DNA of 64,000 bases. Source: Malassezia japonica (Eukaryota; Basidiomycota; Malasseziomycetes; Malasseziales; Malasseziaceae). A program made the translations under genes and the position numbers. Where the stretch lies: positions 1-64,000 of the forward strand of contig NC_083376.1 in assembly GCF_029542785.1 (NCBI RefSeq), written 5' to 3'. The notes under the pieces are model-generated. The model saw only the letters and a program-made list of their open reading frames with translations, did no database searches and was not told the DNA's origin. Below are positions 1 through 9,032 of this stretch, piece by piece; the stretch's first letter is position 1; each line of letters begins with the position of its first letter.

Positions 1-446
1 TCCTAATCCTAATCCTAATCCTAATCCTAATCCTAATCCTAATCCTAATCCTAATCCTAATCCTAATCCTAATCCTAATCCTAATCCTAATCCTAATCCT
101 AATCCTAATCCTAATCCTAATCCTAATCCTAATCCTAATCCTAATCCTAATCCTAATCCTAATCCTAATCCTAATCCTAATCCTAATCCTAATCCTAATC
201 CTAATCCTAATCCTAATCCTAATCCTAATCCTAATCCTAATCCTAATCCTAATCCTAATCCTAATCCTAATCCTAATCCTAATCCTAATCCTAATCCTAA
301 TCCTAATTCCTAATCCTAATCCTAATCCTAATCCTAATCCTAATCCTAATCCTAATCCTAATCCTAATCCTAATCCTAATCCTAACATCCTAATCCTAAT
401 CCTAATCCGACATCCTAATCCTAATCCTAATCCTAATCCTAATCCT
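1..446. repeat. Telomere repeat array, G-strand unit TTAGGA
   Basis: The window opens with an uninterrupted tandem array of the hexamer TCCTAA, which on the other strand reads TTAGGA towards the chromosome end. It is perfect to about position 303, has one extra T at 307-308, and then carries variant units near the inner edge (CCTAACATCC at 381-390 and a TCCGACATCC junction at about 406-414). The last unit runs into the sequence CCTAG at 443-447. Location at the very end of the sequence, orientation of the C-rich strand and degeneration on the inner side are all as expected for a true telomere rather than an internal satellite. The common fungal unit is TTAGGG; here each unit has only two guanines. 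Confidence 0.95.
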
Positions 447-879
447 AGTGCCCAGAGTGTACCTTATCACTCGTCAAAGCAAACTTCTTCTTGTAGCGCC
501 GCTGCGAGTGTATCGTGTTCCCGTCCTTTTCCAGGACACCCAGGTCTGACATATCGTTCTTGACGTCCAAAATAGAACTGAATGTCTGTTTGTCGCTCTT
601 GTGCTTCAGGTTTTCATAGTCGCATTTCTGCTCACTAAGTGCTACCAGCTCAGCGTCGTCCGTCGACAGGTGCTCAATGCACCTAAACTTGTCCTTCACG
701 AGTTCCAGGCGACCGAACTTCGCATCATAATCATCATGTTTGCCCTCCAGGCTGCATTCCACGAACTCTACAGCAGGGAACTTCATCTTCTCCTCGTCAA
801 ACGGCAGTATCGGTTCTTCGTACGACTTGATCGGCTCTTTGTTCACTACTGGGCTCATCGATTTGCCAGGCTTGTTCAT
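445..879 (-). CDS. Subtelomeric open frame of unknown function, ending at the telomere
   Basis: An open frame reads towards the telomere and its TAG stop (445-447) is formed at the edge of the repeat array. The first ATG is at 879, giving 144 residues, but the frame is open back to a stop at 961-963 with no ATG in between, so the region may be the last exon of a spliced gene whose acceptor lies around 940-970. The product is hydrophilic, rich in Lys, Asp and Glu, with a basic stretch (RRYKKKF) near the C-terminus; I see no signal peptide, membrane segment or familiar domain. A short open frame at 975-1160 on the same strand could hold an upstream exon but overlaps the likely promoter of the next gene. 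It could be a chance frame. Confidence 0.3.
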   Translation of the reverse strand: MNKPGKSMSPVVNKEPIKSYEEPILPFDEEKMKFPAVEFVECSLEGKHDDYDAKFGRLELVKDKFRCIEHLSTDDAELVALSEQKCDYENLKHKSDKQTFSSILDVKNDMSDLGVLEKDGNTIHSQRRYKKKFALTSDKVHSGH

Positions 880-1202
880 CCAGAGCTCCAGCTCGCCCTC
901 GTATGCCACCTTGCATTTCACATCATTCGAGCGCTTTTCTAGAGGGCTCTTTAGCTTAGACTAGTAATTGAGACTCAGAGCCCAGATATAGAAAGCTTCA
1001 CTTCACCTTTCGGGCGTGATGTTCCTGGGCCCGGCACGACCGGTGCACAGTGTTTGTCAGCCTCCACCTCGTGTGAAAGTAAACTCAACTCCGCATTTAA
1101 CTCCGCAGTCTGGACCCCGCAACCTACCCCGCACTCGTATTTAAGTCGAGAATAGCCCATTTCCCTTGGCCGACGTAACCTACGTCCAGCAAAGATAAAA
1201 CA

Positions 1203-2238
1203 ATGGAAAGTGAGAGGCCTCGTCCATTTGCCGACGATTGGAAGTATAAAGATCCATCACAGTTGTCCTTTGCGCAGAAAAGGATCCTACAGCGAGGCAT
1301 TTTGAACCCCAATTCAAAGGAGCATGACTACCCCAAGAACAAGGGAAAAGTGCCTGTCTTTCTTGAGTGGGAACAGCATATCTACATGCTTCCCTATCTG
1401 TTAATTCCTATTGCTGCTCGTGGCCTGTATATGTACTTTACTGGCTTGCCAGCCAACCCCATCGTGACCTACATTCTGACGGTCTTCTTCAATGCGAATT
1501 TCATCCGCGGTTATTTCAAAAGACTCAAGAGTTATACGTTCAAGGTCGGGTTTCTGGACGGTGAGGTGGGGCGCGACGCTATCCCTGAGGCAATGACAGG
1601 TAAGCTGTTTAAAGAGATTGTCACTGCGCTGTTTGGGCGCCCATTGGTCGTTTTTTTGTTGTCGTATGACCCCTATGCTTTCCCTAAGTTGGATTGGTGG
1701 CTCCCTTTGCAACTGGGTGTTTTCACCATCATTGCCGATTTTATTTACTATTGGATGCATCGTGCCACGCATGAAGTGCCCATGCTTTGGAAGCTACACC
1801 AGCGTCATCATACTACAAAGCATCCCTCATCCTATTTGCTAGGATTTGCTGATCAACCTCAAGAGATTTTTGATGTATTTGCTACTCCGCTTCTGACCTA
1901 CGCAATCTACCCAATCAGTTTTGACGCGTTTTACCTTTGGTCTATGTATTTCATTGCTGGTGAAATTGTGGCACATACTGGCCTTAGAGCATACTATCCT
2001 GGTCCACTTGTAAGTGTAGCAGCTGTGATGGACTAACATCCAGGCATCTCATCTTCTCCGGCCATTTCACTGCGAGATCGACGTTGAAAACCATGACCTG
2101 CATCACCGCTATGGTTGGCGCAACAGTCATAACTATGGGAAGCAGACCATGCTGTGGGACGTCTTGTTTGGTACTCACCTTGAGCGTATGGAGGTGCACT
2201 CCGATAATATTGATTGGAATGCTCGCCTTACTACTTAA
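1203..2238 (+). CDS. Fatty acid hydroxylase / sterol desaturase superfamily protein, two exons
   Basis: A membrane di-iron oxygenase of the PF04116 type, which hydroxylates or desaturates sterols, sphingoid bases or alkyl lipids in the endoplasmic reticulum. The three histidine clusters are visible: HRATH (His186 and His190), HQRHH (His199, 202, 203) and HDLHH (His286, 289, 290). The first exon frame stops at 2036 before the third cluster. Removing a 34-nt intron at 2010-2043 (GTAAGT start, GACTAAC branch site, CAG end) joins the frames and gives 333 residues, so splicing is needed for a complete active site. Several hydrophobic segments precede the histidines. A TATTTAA box lies at 1139-1145. 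Which substrate it uses (sphinganine, C4-methyl sterol, other) cannot be told from sequence alone. Confidence 0.85.
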
Positions 2239-2541
2239 AAAAAGCGGTATGGTCATTATGGCCACTTCAATGTTGTACAGACTCTCCTTGATAACTCAAC
2301 TTTATATCTTCAACTCTGTTTGATAATGGATAGAATTTTTGGATTCAAATCTTACACCACATCTAGCCAATCCTGGCTGCATTACGCCGATGCACGCCTG
2401 CACCAGAACAGCCATATAACGTAAATCAGCGGTCGTCACTCTACACGTGCGCGTACCACGTGTTGGACAGTGCAAACTTGGCCTGTGCATGAGCCAATTT
2501 AAGACGCGGTTAGGCCTGGTCTTTCTAACAACACCAACAAC
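2239..2541 (+). promoter_or_regulatory. Sphingomyelinase upstream region with paired CACGTG
   Basis: This gap holds two CACGTG palindromes at 2444-2449 and 2457-2462, 13 bp apart start to start, about 80 bp before the sphingomyelinase ATG. CACGTG is the classical E-box bound by bHLH factors such as Pho4, Cbf1 and SREBP-type proteins; which one acts here is unknown. No coding sequence or RNA gene is apparent. Confidence 0.45.
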
Positions 2542-4824
2542 ATGAAGTTCAGCCTGGCGCTGGTGCCCTTCTTGGCTGGTGCGTATGCCGCCTCTTCGTC
2601 TGGTTCGACATCGTCTGGATCGGGTTCATCCTCTTCTGTGTTTTCTATCGCTTCGCCTTCTTCGTCGCATGATTCAAGCTCGTTTGACAGTGCAAAGACA
2701 TATACTTGGTCGTTGGACAGTCAAGTGAAGCCCACTTACACTGCACCCAAGGCCTTCCCTACTGGTGAATTCCAGGGCATGTACTTTACGCCGAAGTCTC
2801 AAGAGGCTCAGCCGCGCCCTATTGTCACGGCGGTGGACGGCAGCAAGTTCCCGGACTCGCTGAACGACCCTTCTCAAGTACCGACTTCCATTTCAGACTC
2901 GGAGGGAACTCTTCCCAAGGCTCAGATGACTTCTACTCCTCCGACTTTTGTGGATGACATTGTGAAGAATGTGACGAGCGTCTTTGACGGCAACCAGACA
3001 TGGTGCGACAAGTGCAAGGCAGCGCTCCCTATTGGCAAGAAGCTTGCCCTTGCCAAGCCTGGTGCCATCCCTGGTGTCTTGATTGACCTGTGTAAAAAGT
3101 ACAACTACCATCGCTACGGCAAGAACCCTGACAACAACCTTACGTGCGAACAGTCTTACACGAAGGGAGGTCAAGGTGGAACCTTTGCTCAAATTTTGGC
3201 CTATGCTGACTTTTCTGAAGAAAGCACCGACCCTAGCATGATCTGTTCGCAGATGTTTTTTGGCGCTTGCAAGGTTCCGGAGGCTACCACTCTTTCTGAA
3301 TCGTTCCTGGATGATTGGTTCAAAGGCCAGCGTGAAGCGAATGACAAAGTAAAGTCGCGCTCTAAGAAGGTTGGGAGCAAGAAAGATTCTCCCTTGAAGG
3401 TGCTTTGGACTTCGGATATCCATCTCAACGGTCGCTATGTTGTTGGTGCAGAGGCAGAATGCACATATGGCTACTGCTGCAATCAGAACTCCTACAATAC
3501 TTCTGTTTACAACATTACCGGTTACCCTAAGGGCCGTGTCCCTGCTGCTAACCTGAGTCTTCCTGCCCCTTACTGGGGTTACGAAGGTTGTGATGCGCCT
3601 TGGTCCCTTGTCGCAAGTGCTTTCCAAACCATTAGTGCACTTGGTGGTTATGACCTTGCTCTGTACACTGGAGATTTGGTGACTCATGCCCAGACTTGGG
3701 AGGAGTCGCAAGACCTTGTCAAGTACACCGAGAGCGCGCTTTATGATATGATGAAGCGACACGTGGGAAACACCACTGTGGTTGCTGCTATTGGTAACCA
3801 TGACTCATCCCCTACCGAAATGGCTGCTCCTAGTTCGCTGCCGGATGGCCGCGCAAACCAGTTCAGCTGGGACTGGGATTACATCTCGAAACTGTGGCAC
3901 AATGAAGGCTGGATCAACTCGACGACTGCCAATGAAGTGCGTACGCACTATGGTGGTTACTCTATTACGCCCCGCCAAGGCCTCCGCGTAATCACGTTCA
4001 ACACGGACTTCTGGTACAACGGCAACGCGTTTGCATTTATTAATACTTCGAACCCTGACGTGTCTGGTGTCTTGCGCTTTGTCACTGACGAGCTTCAGGC
4101 TGCGGAGGACGCTGGCCAGCGTGTTTGGGTTGTAGGGCATGTCCTGCCCGGTTGGGACGGTTACTCGTCCCTCGACCGCCCTACTAACCTGTTCTACCAG
4201 ATTGTGACCCGTTATTCGCATACTATTGCTGCGATGTTCTTCGGACATACTCATGAAGATCAATTCGCCGTGTATTACCACAACACGAATGGAAACTCGA
4301 GCAGTGCCTCGCGCAAGACGGAGGATGCTGTTGCTATTTCGTACATTTCGCCTTCAATTACTCCGCTAACCAACATGAACCCGGGTATCCGTGTCCTTGA
4401 GGTCGATCCCGAAACATATGAAGTGGTCGACTACGCCCAATACTACACCCCGCTGCAGAAAGTCCAAAAGGAGAAGGAGACGAAGAATGGGCTTGTGTGG
4501 TACCATTTGTACTCGGCCCGTGCAACCTATGGCGATTTTAAGGGAAGTGTGGCCGCTGGGAACTACAGCAACGTGGTGCAGCTTAATGGAACCAAGTGGC
4601 CCAGTGATGCTCCCCTCAACGCCACCTTCTGGTCTGCTGTGGCTGATGAGGTCGAGACGAGGCCCGAGTTGGCTGTACAGTTCAACACTTATCAGGGACG
4701 CAACAGCCCCTTGTCACCGGCGTGTAATACGCAGCAGTGTGCTTCTGCCAAATCCTGCTTTATGCGCTCAGGATCGTGGGCTCTAGGTCAGAAATGTGGC
4801 AGCCGTTTTTCTACCGTTCAATGA
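2542..4824 (+). CDS. Secreted acid sphingomyelinase-like phosphodiesterase
   Basis: A secreted calcineurin-like phosphoesterase of the acid sphingomyelinase family, expected to cleave sphingomyelin or related phosphodiesters outside the cell. The 760-residue product begins with a signal peptide (about residues 1-16), followed by a Ser-rich stretch to about residue 50, a cysteine-containing saposin-B-like region (about 150-245) and the metallophosphatase domain (about 285-580). Metal ligands visible are DxH (Asp292, His294), a GDLV motif, GNHD (Asn419-His420) and GHTH (His569, His571). Several N-glycosylation sequons and a Cys-rich C-terminus (about 725-750) fit secretion. It is uninterrupted by introns. 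With the two lipases that follow, it makes an extracellular lipid-degrading group, which fits a lipid-dependent skin yeast. Confidence 0.93.
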   Translation: MKFSLALVPFLAGAYAASSSGSTSSGSGSSSSVFSIASPSSSHDSSSFDSAKTYTWSLDSQVKPTYTAPKAFPTGEFQGMYFTPKSQEAQPRPIVTAVDGSKFPDSLNDPSQVPTSISDSEGTLPKAQMTSTPPTFVDDIVKNVTSVFDGNQTWCDKCKAALPIGKKLALAKPGAIPGVLIDLCKKYNYHRYGKNPDNNLTCEQSYTKGGQGGTFAQILAYADFSEESTDPSMICSQMFFGACKVPEATTLSESFLDDWFKGQREANDKVKSRSKKVGSKKDSPLKVLWTSDIHLNGRYVVGAEAECTYGYCCNQNSYNTSVYNITGYPKGRVPAANLSLPAPYWGYEGCDAPWSLVASAFQTISALGGYDLALYTGDLVTHAQTWEESQDLVKYTESALYDMMKRHVGNTTVVAAIGNHDSSPTEMAAPSSLPDGRANQFSWDWDYISKLWHNEGWINSTTANEVRTHYGGYSITPRQGLRVITFNTDFWYNGNAFAFINTSNPDVSGVLRFVTDELQAAEDAGQRVWVVGHVLPGWDGYSSLDRPTNLFYQIVTRYSHTIAAMFFGHTHEDQFAVYYHNTNGNSSSASRKTEDAVAISYISPSITPLTNMNPGIRVLEVDPETYEVVDYAQYYTPLQKVQKEKETKNGLVWYHLYSARATYGDFKGSVAAGNYSNVVQLNGTKWPSDAPLNATFWSAVADEVETRPELAVQFNTYQGRNSPLSPACNTQQCASAKSCFMRSGSWALGQKCGSRFSTVQ

Positions 4825-5135
4825 TTGCTATTATTGACTTTGTCGTTACATACTTCGAGACTAGTTTCTAGATTTTGTATTTCTAAACTTAATTCGTGGG
4901 AGCACAATGGCACGTTGGCCTCTATTGTATTGCAATTTACTCGGTAACGCAGACCAAAACTACTCAATAATATTCTGGGCATATCAGTGTTTATGCTTCC
5001 AGTCGTCAATGACACAAAACGAAGACAGGCATAAAAATAGTGTGGCAGAGTCACAAAAGCAAGATTCAGATGTGACTTTAGCTCAACGGGTAGAGACCAG
5101 AATTAGCCTCATTTATGAATGAATGACTTGAATAA
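4825..5135. other. Convergent intergenic region
   Basis: AT-rich spacer between the 3' ends of the sphingomyelinase and the first lipase. I see no gene in it. A tRNA A-box-like string at about 5080-5094 has no matching B box. Confidence 0.6.
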
Positions 5136-8100
5136 TCAAAGGTTGGCACGGCGGAACCAACGGCCAGAGGGAACAAAGTCACGGCGGTTGTTCTTGCCTT
5201 TGTGGTAGGCCGCGGCAGTTGAGTCACCGGAGCTAGAGTCCGACGAAGACGAGGAGTCAGAGCTGCTCGACTTCGACGAGCTAGAGTCCGACGACGACGA
5301 GGGCGAGCTGCTGGAGCTGCTCGACTTCGACGAGCTAGAGTCCGACGACGACGAGGGCGAGCTGCTAGAGCTGCTCGACTTCGATGAGCTCGAGTCCGAC
5401 GACGAGTCCGAGCTGCTCGACTTCGACGAGCTAGAGTCCGACGACGACGAGGGCGAGCTGCTGGAGCTGCTCGACTTCGACGAGCTAGAGTCCGACGACG
5501 ACGAGGGCGAGCTGCTAGAGCTGCTCGACTTCGATGAGCTCGAGTCCGACGACGAGTCCGAGCTGCTCGACTTCGACGAGCTAGAGTCCGAAGACGACGA
5601 GTCCGAGCTGCTCGACTTCGACGAGCTAGAGTCCGACGACGACGAGGGCGAGCTGCTAGAGCTGCTCGACTTCGACGAGCTCGAGTCCGACGACGACGAG
5701 GGCGAGCTGCTAGAGCTGCTCGACTTCGACGAGCTAGAGTCTGAAGACGACGAAGGCGCGCTGCTGGAGCTGCTCGACTTCGACAAGCTAGAGTCCGAAG
5801 ACGATGGGCTCGAAGAGCTAGAAGACGAGGCAGGGACAGCGGCGCTAGTCGAGTTGGCCGACGACGTAGGAGCAACCGAAGTCGAGTTAGCCGACGACGA
5901 CGGGGCAACCGAAGTCGAGTTGGCCGACGACGACGGGGCAACCGAAGTCGAGTTGGCCGACGACGTAGGAGCAACCGAAGTCGAGTTAGCCGACGACGAC
6001 GGGGCAACCGAAGTCGAGTTGGCCGACGACGTAGGAGCAACCGAAGTCGAGTTAGCCGACGACGACGGGGCAACCGAAGTCGAGTTGGCCGACGACGTAG
6101 GAGCAACCGAAGTCGGGTTGGCCGACGACGTCGGGGCAACGCTGTCCGACGACGAGCCACCAGTGGGGATCGGGACCACAACACCAGTGGAGTTCGTGGA
6201 CGAAGCCGGGGTCGCCGAGCTCGAGTCAGCCGACGACTTAGACGATTCCGAAGCAATCGACGACGACACCGAGGCCGCAGGAGTGCTCTTCGACGAGGCA
6301 ATCGAAGCGATCGACGACGACTGAGCAGCCGACGACTTAGACGATTCCGAAGCAATCGACGACGACACCGAGGCCGCAGGAGTGCTCTTCGACGAGGCAA
6401 TCGAGTCAATCGACGACGACTGAGCAGCCGACGACTTAGACGATTCCGAAGCAATCGACGACGACACCGATGCAGCAGGAATGCTCTTCGACGAGGCAAT
6501 CGAAGCGATCGACGACGACTGAGCAGCCGACGACTTAGACGATTCCGAAGCAATCGACGACGACACCGAGGCCGCAGGAGTGCTCTTCGACGAGGCAATC
6601 GAAGCGATCGACGACGACTGAGCAGCCGACGACTTAGACGATTCCGAAGCAATCGACGACGACACCGAGGCCGCAGGAGTGCTCTTCGACGAGGCAATCG
6701 AAGCGATCGACGACGACTGAGCAGCCGACGACTTAGACGATTCCGAAGCAATCGACGACGACACCGAGGCCGCAGGAGTGCTCTTCGACGAGGCAATCGA
6801 GTCAATCGACGACGACTGAGCAGCCGACGACTTAGACGATTCCGAAGCAATCGACGACGACACCGATGCAGCAGGAATGCTCTTCGACGAGGCAATCGAA
6901 GCGATCGACGACGACTGAGCAGCCGACGACTTAGACGCCTCCGAAGCAATCGACGACGACACCGAGGCCGCAGGAGTGCTCTTCGACGAGGCAATCGAAG
7001 CGATCGACGACGACTGAGCAGCCGACGACTTAGACGATTCCGAAGCAATCGACGACGACACCGAGGCCGCAGGAGTACTCTTCGACGAGGCAATCGAGTC
7101 AATCGACGACGACTGAGCAGCCGACGACTTAGACGATTCCGAAGCAATCGACGACGACACCGATGCAGCAGGAATGCTCTTCGACGAGGCAATCGAAGCG
7201 ATCGACGACGATGCAGCCGCCTTAGAGGACGACGAAGCAAACGACGAAGAGACCGAAGCAGCCGAAGCCGAGCTCTTAGAGGCGAGCGACGACGAGACCG
7301 AAGCAACAGGAATGCTCTTAGACGAAGCAATCGAAGCAATCGACGACGACTGAGCGGCAGCCGACGACTTGGACGACACCGAAGCAGCGGAGGCAGCCGA
7401 CGACGAGACCGAGGCAACTGGGACACCCATCGACGACGCAACCGAGGCAATCGACTTGGACAATGACGACTGAGCCGAAGCAATCGACGACGAGACCACA
7501 GGCACGGGAAGGCCCATCGACGAGGCAATCGAGGCGATTGAAGCCGACGAGACTTGAGCGGGCGAGGTGCCCGCAGGAGCAGGGGCAGCCGACGAAGTAG
7601 GAGCAGGCTGAGGGGCCTGGCTACCAGCAGGGGTAGACACGACCGGCACAACCGGGACGCTAGCGACCGACGAGGCAGCCGGGGCCGAGCCCGACGTGGC
7701 GATAGGGATCGGGACCGTGCGGCCAGGGGCAGCCGACGAGAACGAAATGGCAGGCTGAGCAGTCGAGCTCTTGCCAGTCGTCGAGTAAGTGCAGCCCTTG
7801 GCGGGAGCCTGACCGTTGAATTGGTTCTGCAGGAAAGCAAAAGCGGCAGCGCTGCCGTCCTGGCGGGTAACGAGGTGATTGGCGCTCGGGTCGCTGAACG
7901 TGACAAAGTCGATCTGAGCACCGTTCTGGCACCACATGCGCGAGGTGCCGAGTACGTCGTTGTACGGAGCGACCTGGTCGGCAATGGCGTGGTAAAGGTA
8001 GACCGGCGCATCAGGGACCTCCTTCGACGAGGTACCCTGGGTAACCTGGCGGGCAACATCGCGGTAAGCAGTCGACGACAGAAGCGATCCAGCACGTTTG

Positions 8101-9032
8101 CTGAACATGTTGGCGAGGACGTCGCTGCGCTTAACGTACTGGCCCGAGAGGATGTTCACGTTCGAGAACTTCTGGAGTACAGCGTCAATGTTGTTGTTGC
8201 GGGCAAACTCAAGAGCGTCGAGACCGGCCTGAGTAAGGTCGCTCTCAGCCTCCTTCTTGAGGTCAGGGTACGCGTCAACAAGACCAGTGATGGCCGCGAC
8301 GGCGTAACCACTCATAGGGGTGTTATCGGTGTGGTAGATCAGCGAAGTGACATTGGGGATTGAACCACCAAAGGCCCAGCCCGCAACGTTAAGCTCAGGA
8401 GCGTACGAGCGCTTGAGAGCAGCAGCCCAGCTAACAGCTTGGCCACCAGCCGAGTAACCATAACCAGCAACCTTGGCGTCATTCGCAAGACCAGCCTTGT
8501 TGAAAGCGAGCGTGGCACGGATCGAGTCAAGGGTTTGGTAACCCTCCGAGCGACCCGCAGCAAAGTTGTTCAGGGGACCCTCCGAATCGGGAACAGTCAC
8601 AATATAACCGGCAGACAGATAGGGTGCCAGAAGCGACTCGTCAATCGAGTAGATCATGCTCTCCTTGGCGTGCGAGGCGAGAACATAGCTCGGGGCGGTG
8701 AAGGGTGCATTCGAGTCTTGCGAAAATGGGGCAACAACGAGTTTGTCCTTGCCAGCCTTGCTGGGGATAAGGACAGTGGCAACGGAATGCTGAGCCTCGT
8801 TCGGGGTGTTCTGGCTAGTACGGTACAAAACCTGGTAGGCTTCCTTGATGTCCAGGTCACCCACGCTAACATTCACCTGGCGCGAGTTGAGGATGTCACC
8901 AGCCTTGGCGCTTTGCCAGTTGCCGGAGGGCGTGTAGAAAGAGTCCTTGTCGGGGGTGGCGATGGCAGACACCGCAGCGACGGCGGTGAGCCAAAGGGCG
9001 CCGAAGCGCGCGACAGGAATCATCCCGACCAT
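5136..9032 (-). CDS. Secreted lipase (LIP family) with giant serine-rich repeat tail
   Basis: The N-terminal part (about residues 25-415) is a secretory lipase of the PF03583 family, an alpha/beta hydrolase that releases fatty acids from host triglycerides. A signal peptide covers about residues 1-25; the nucleophile is Ser194 in GYSAG, and the YRTS, PDxEGP and GWAFGG motifs match the second lipase at 9782. What is odd is the remainder: about 880 residues of low-complexity sequence made of ten 33-residue Ser/Ala repeats, nine 11-residue repeats carrying NST sequons, and Ser/Asp/Lys tracts, ending in a basic tail with Trp. There is no hydrophobic C-terminus, so no GPI anchor is predicted. Lipases of this family are normally about 450-500 residues. 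The tail looks like an O-mannosylated stalk that could hold the enzyme in or near the wall (inference). ATG at 9032 or the third-codon-later ATG at 9023 are both possible. Confidence 0.9.
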   Translation of the reverse strand: MVGMIPVARFGALWLTAVAAVSAIATPDKDSFYTPSGNWQSAKAGDILNSRQVNVSVGDLDIKEAYQVLYRTSQNTPNEAQHSVATVLIPSKAGKDKLVVAPFSQDSNAPFTAPSYVLASHAKESMIYSIDESLLAPYLSAGYIVTVPDSEGPLNNFAAGRSEGYQTLDSIRATLAFNKAGLANDAKVAGYGYSAGGQAVSWAAALKRSYAPELNVAGWAFGGSIPNVTSLIYHTDNTPMSGYAVAAITGLVDAYPDLKKEAESDLTQAGLDALEFARNNNIDAVLQKFSNVNILSGQYVKRSDVLANMFSKRAGSLLSSTAYRDVARQVTQGTSSKEVPDAPVYLYHAIADQVAPYNDVLGTSRMWCQNGAQIDFVTFSDPSANHLVTRQDGSAAAFAFLQNQFNGQAPAKGCTYSTTGKSSTAQPAISFSSAAPGRTVPIPIATSGSAPAASSVASVPVVPVVSTPAGSQAPQPAPTSSAAPAPAGTSPAQVSSASIASIASSMGLPVPVVSSSIASAQSSLSKSIASVASSMGVPVASVSSSAASAASVSSKSSAAAQSSSIASIASSKSIPVASVSSSLASKSSASAASVSSSFASSSSKAAASSSIASIASSKSIPAASVSSSIASESSKSSAAQSSSIDSIASSKSTPAASVSSSIASESSKSSAAQSSSIASIASSKSTPAASVSSSIASEASKSSAAQSSSIASIASSKSIPAASVSSSIASESSKSSAAQSSSIDSIASSKSTPAASVSSSIASESSKSSAAQSSSIASIASSKSTPAASVSSSIASESSKSSAAQSSSIASIASSKSTPAASVSSSIASESSKSSAAQSSSIASIASSKSIPAASVSSSIASESSKSSAAQSSSIDSIASSKSTPAASVSSSIASESSKSSAAQSSSIASIASSKSTPAASVSSSIASESSKSSADSSSATPASSTNSTGVVVPIPTGGSSSDSVAPTSSANPTSVAPTSSANSTSVAPSSSANSTSVAPTSSANSTSVAPSSSANSTSVAPTSSANSTSVAPSSSANSTSVAPSSSANSTSVAPTSSANSTSAAVPASSSSSSSPSSSDSSLSKSSSSSSAPSSSSDSSSSKSSSSSSSPSSSSDSSSSKSSSSSSSPSSSSDSSSSKSSSSDSSSSDSSSSKSSSSDSSSDSSSSKSSSSSSSPSSSSDSSSSKSSSSSSSPSSSSDSSSSKSSSSDSSSDSSSSKSSSSSSSPSSSSDSSSSKSSSSSSSPSSSSDSSSSKSSSSDSSSSSDSSSGDSTAAAYHKGKNNRRDFVPSGRWFRRANL
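5221..5830 (-). repeat. Ser/Asp/Lys coding repeats in lipase tail
   Basis: In-frame tandem repeats encode runs such as SSSSDSSSSKSSSS and SSSPSSSS near the lipase C-terminus. Blocks of about 60-70 bp recur in two larger near-identical copies (for example 5261-5400 and 5440-5560), showing recent expansion. Confidence 0.85.
5850..6140 (-). repeat. 33-bp coding minisatellite (VAP(T/S)SSANSTS)
   Basis: Nine tandem 33-bp units encode the 11-residue motif VAP-T/S-SSANSTS. Most units contain an N-S-T glycosylation sequon. T and S variants alternate, which suggests two-unit expansion steps. Confidence 0.85.
6222..7211 (-). repeat. 99-bp coding minisatellite, ten copies
   Basis: Ten near-identical 99-bp units encode 33-residue Ser/Ala-rich repeats. 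The units fall into three types (an SIP type, an SID...STP type and an SIA...STP type) that recur in the same order three times, giving a higher-order repeat of roughly 300-400 bp. Such arrays usually change length between strains. Confidence 0.9.

Noticed and set aside
5078..5155. tRNA-like A box (TAGCTCAACGGG)
   Set aside because: No B box (GGTTCGANTCC type) follows at a suitable distance and no cloverleaf can be drawn.
5221..7211. CRISPR-like direct repeats
   Set aside because: Repeats are contiguous, in frame and coding, without unique spacers, in a eukaryotic chromosome.
5078..8095. A 1,005-codon open frame in a second frame of the minus strand
   Set aside because: It is an out-of-frame reading of the serine-rich lipase repeats, giving Arg/Leu monotony; the repeats simply lack stops in several frames.
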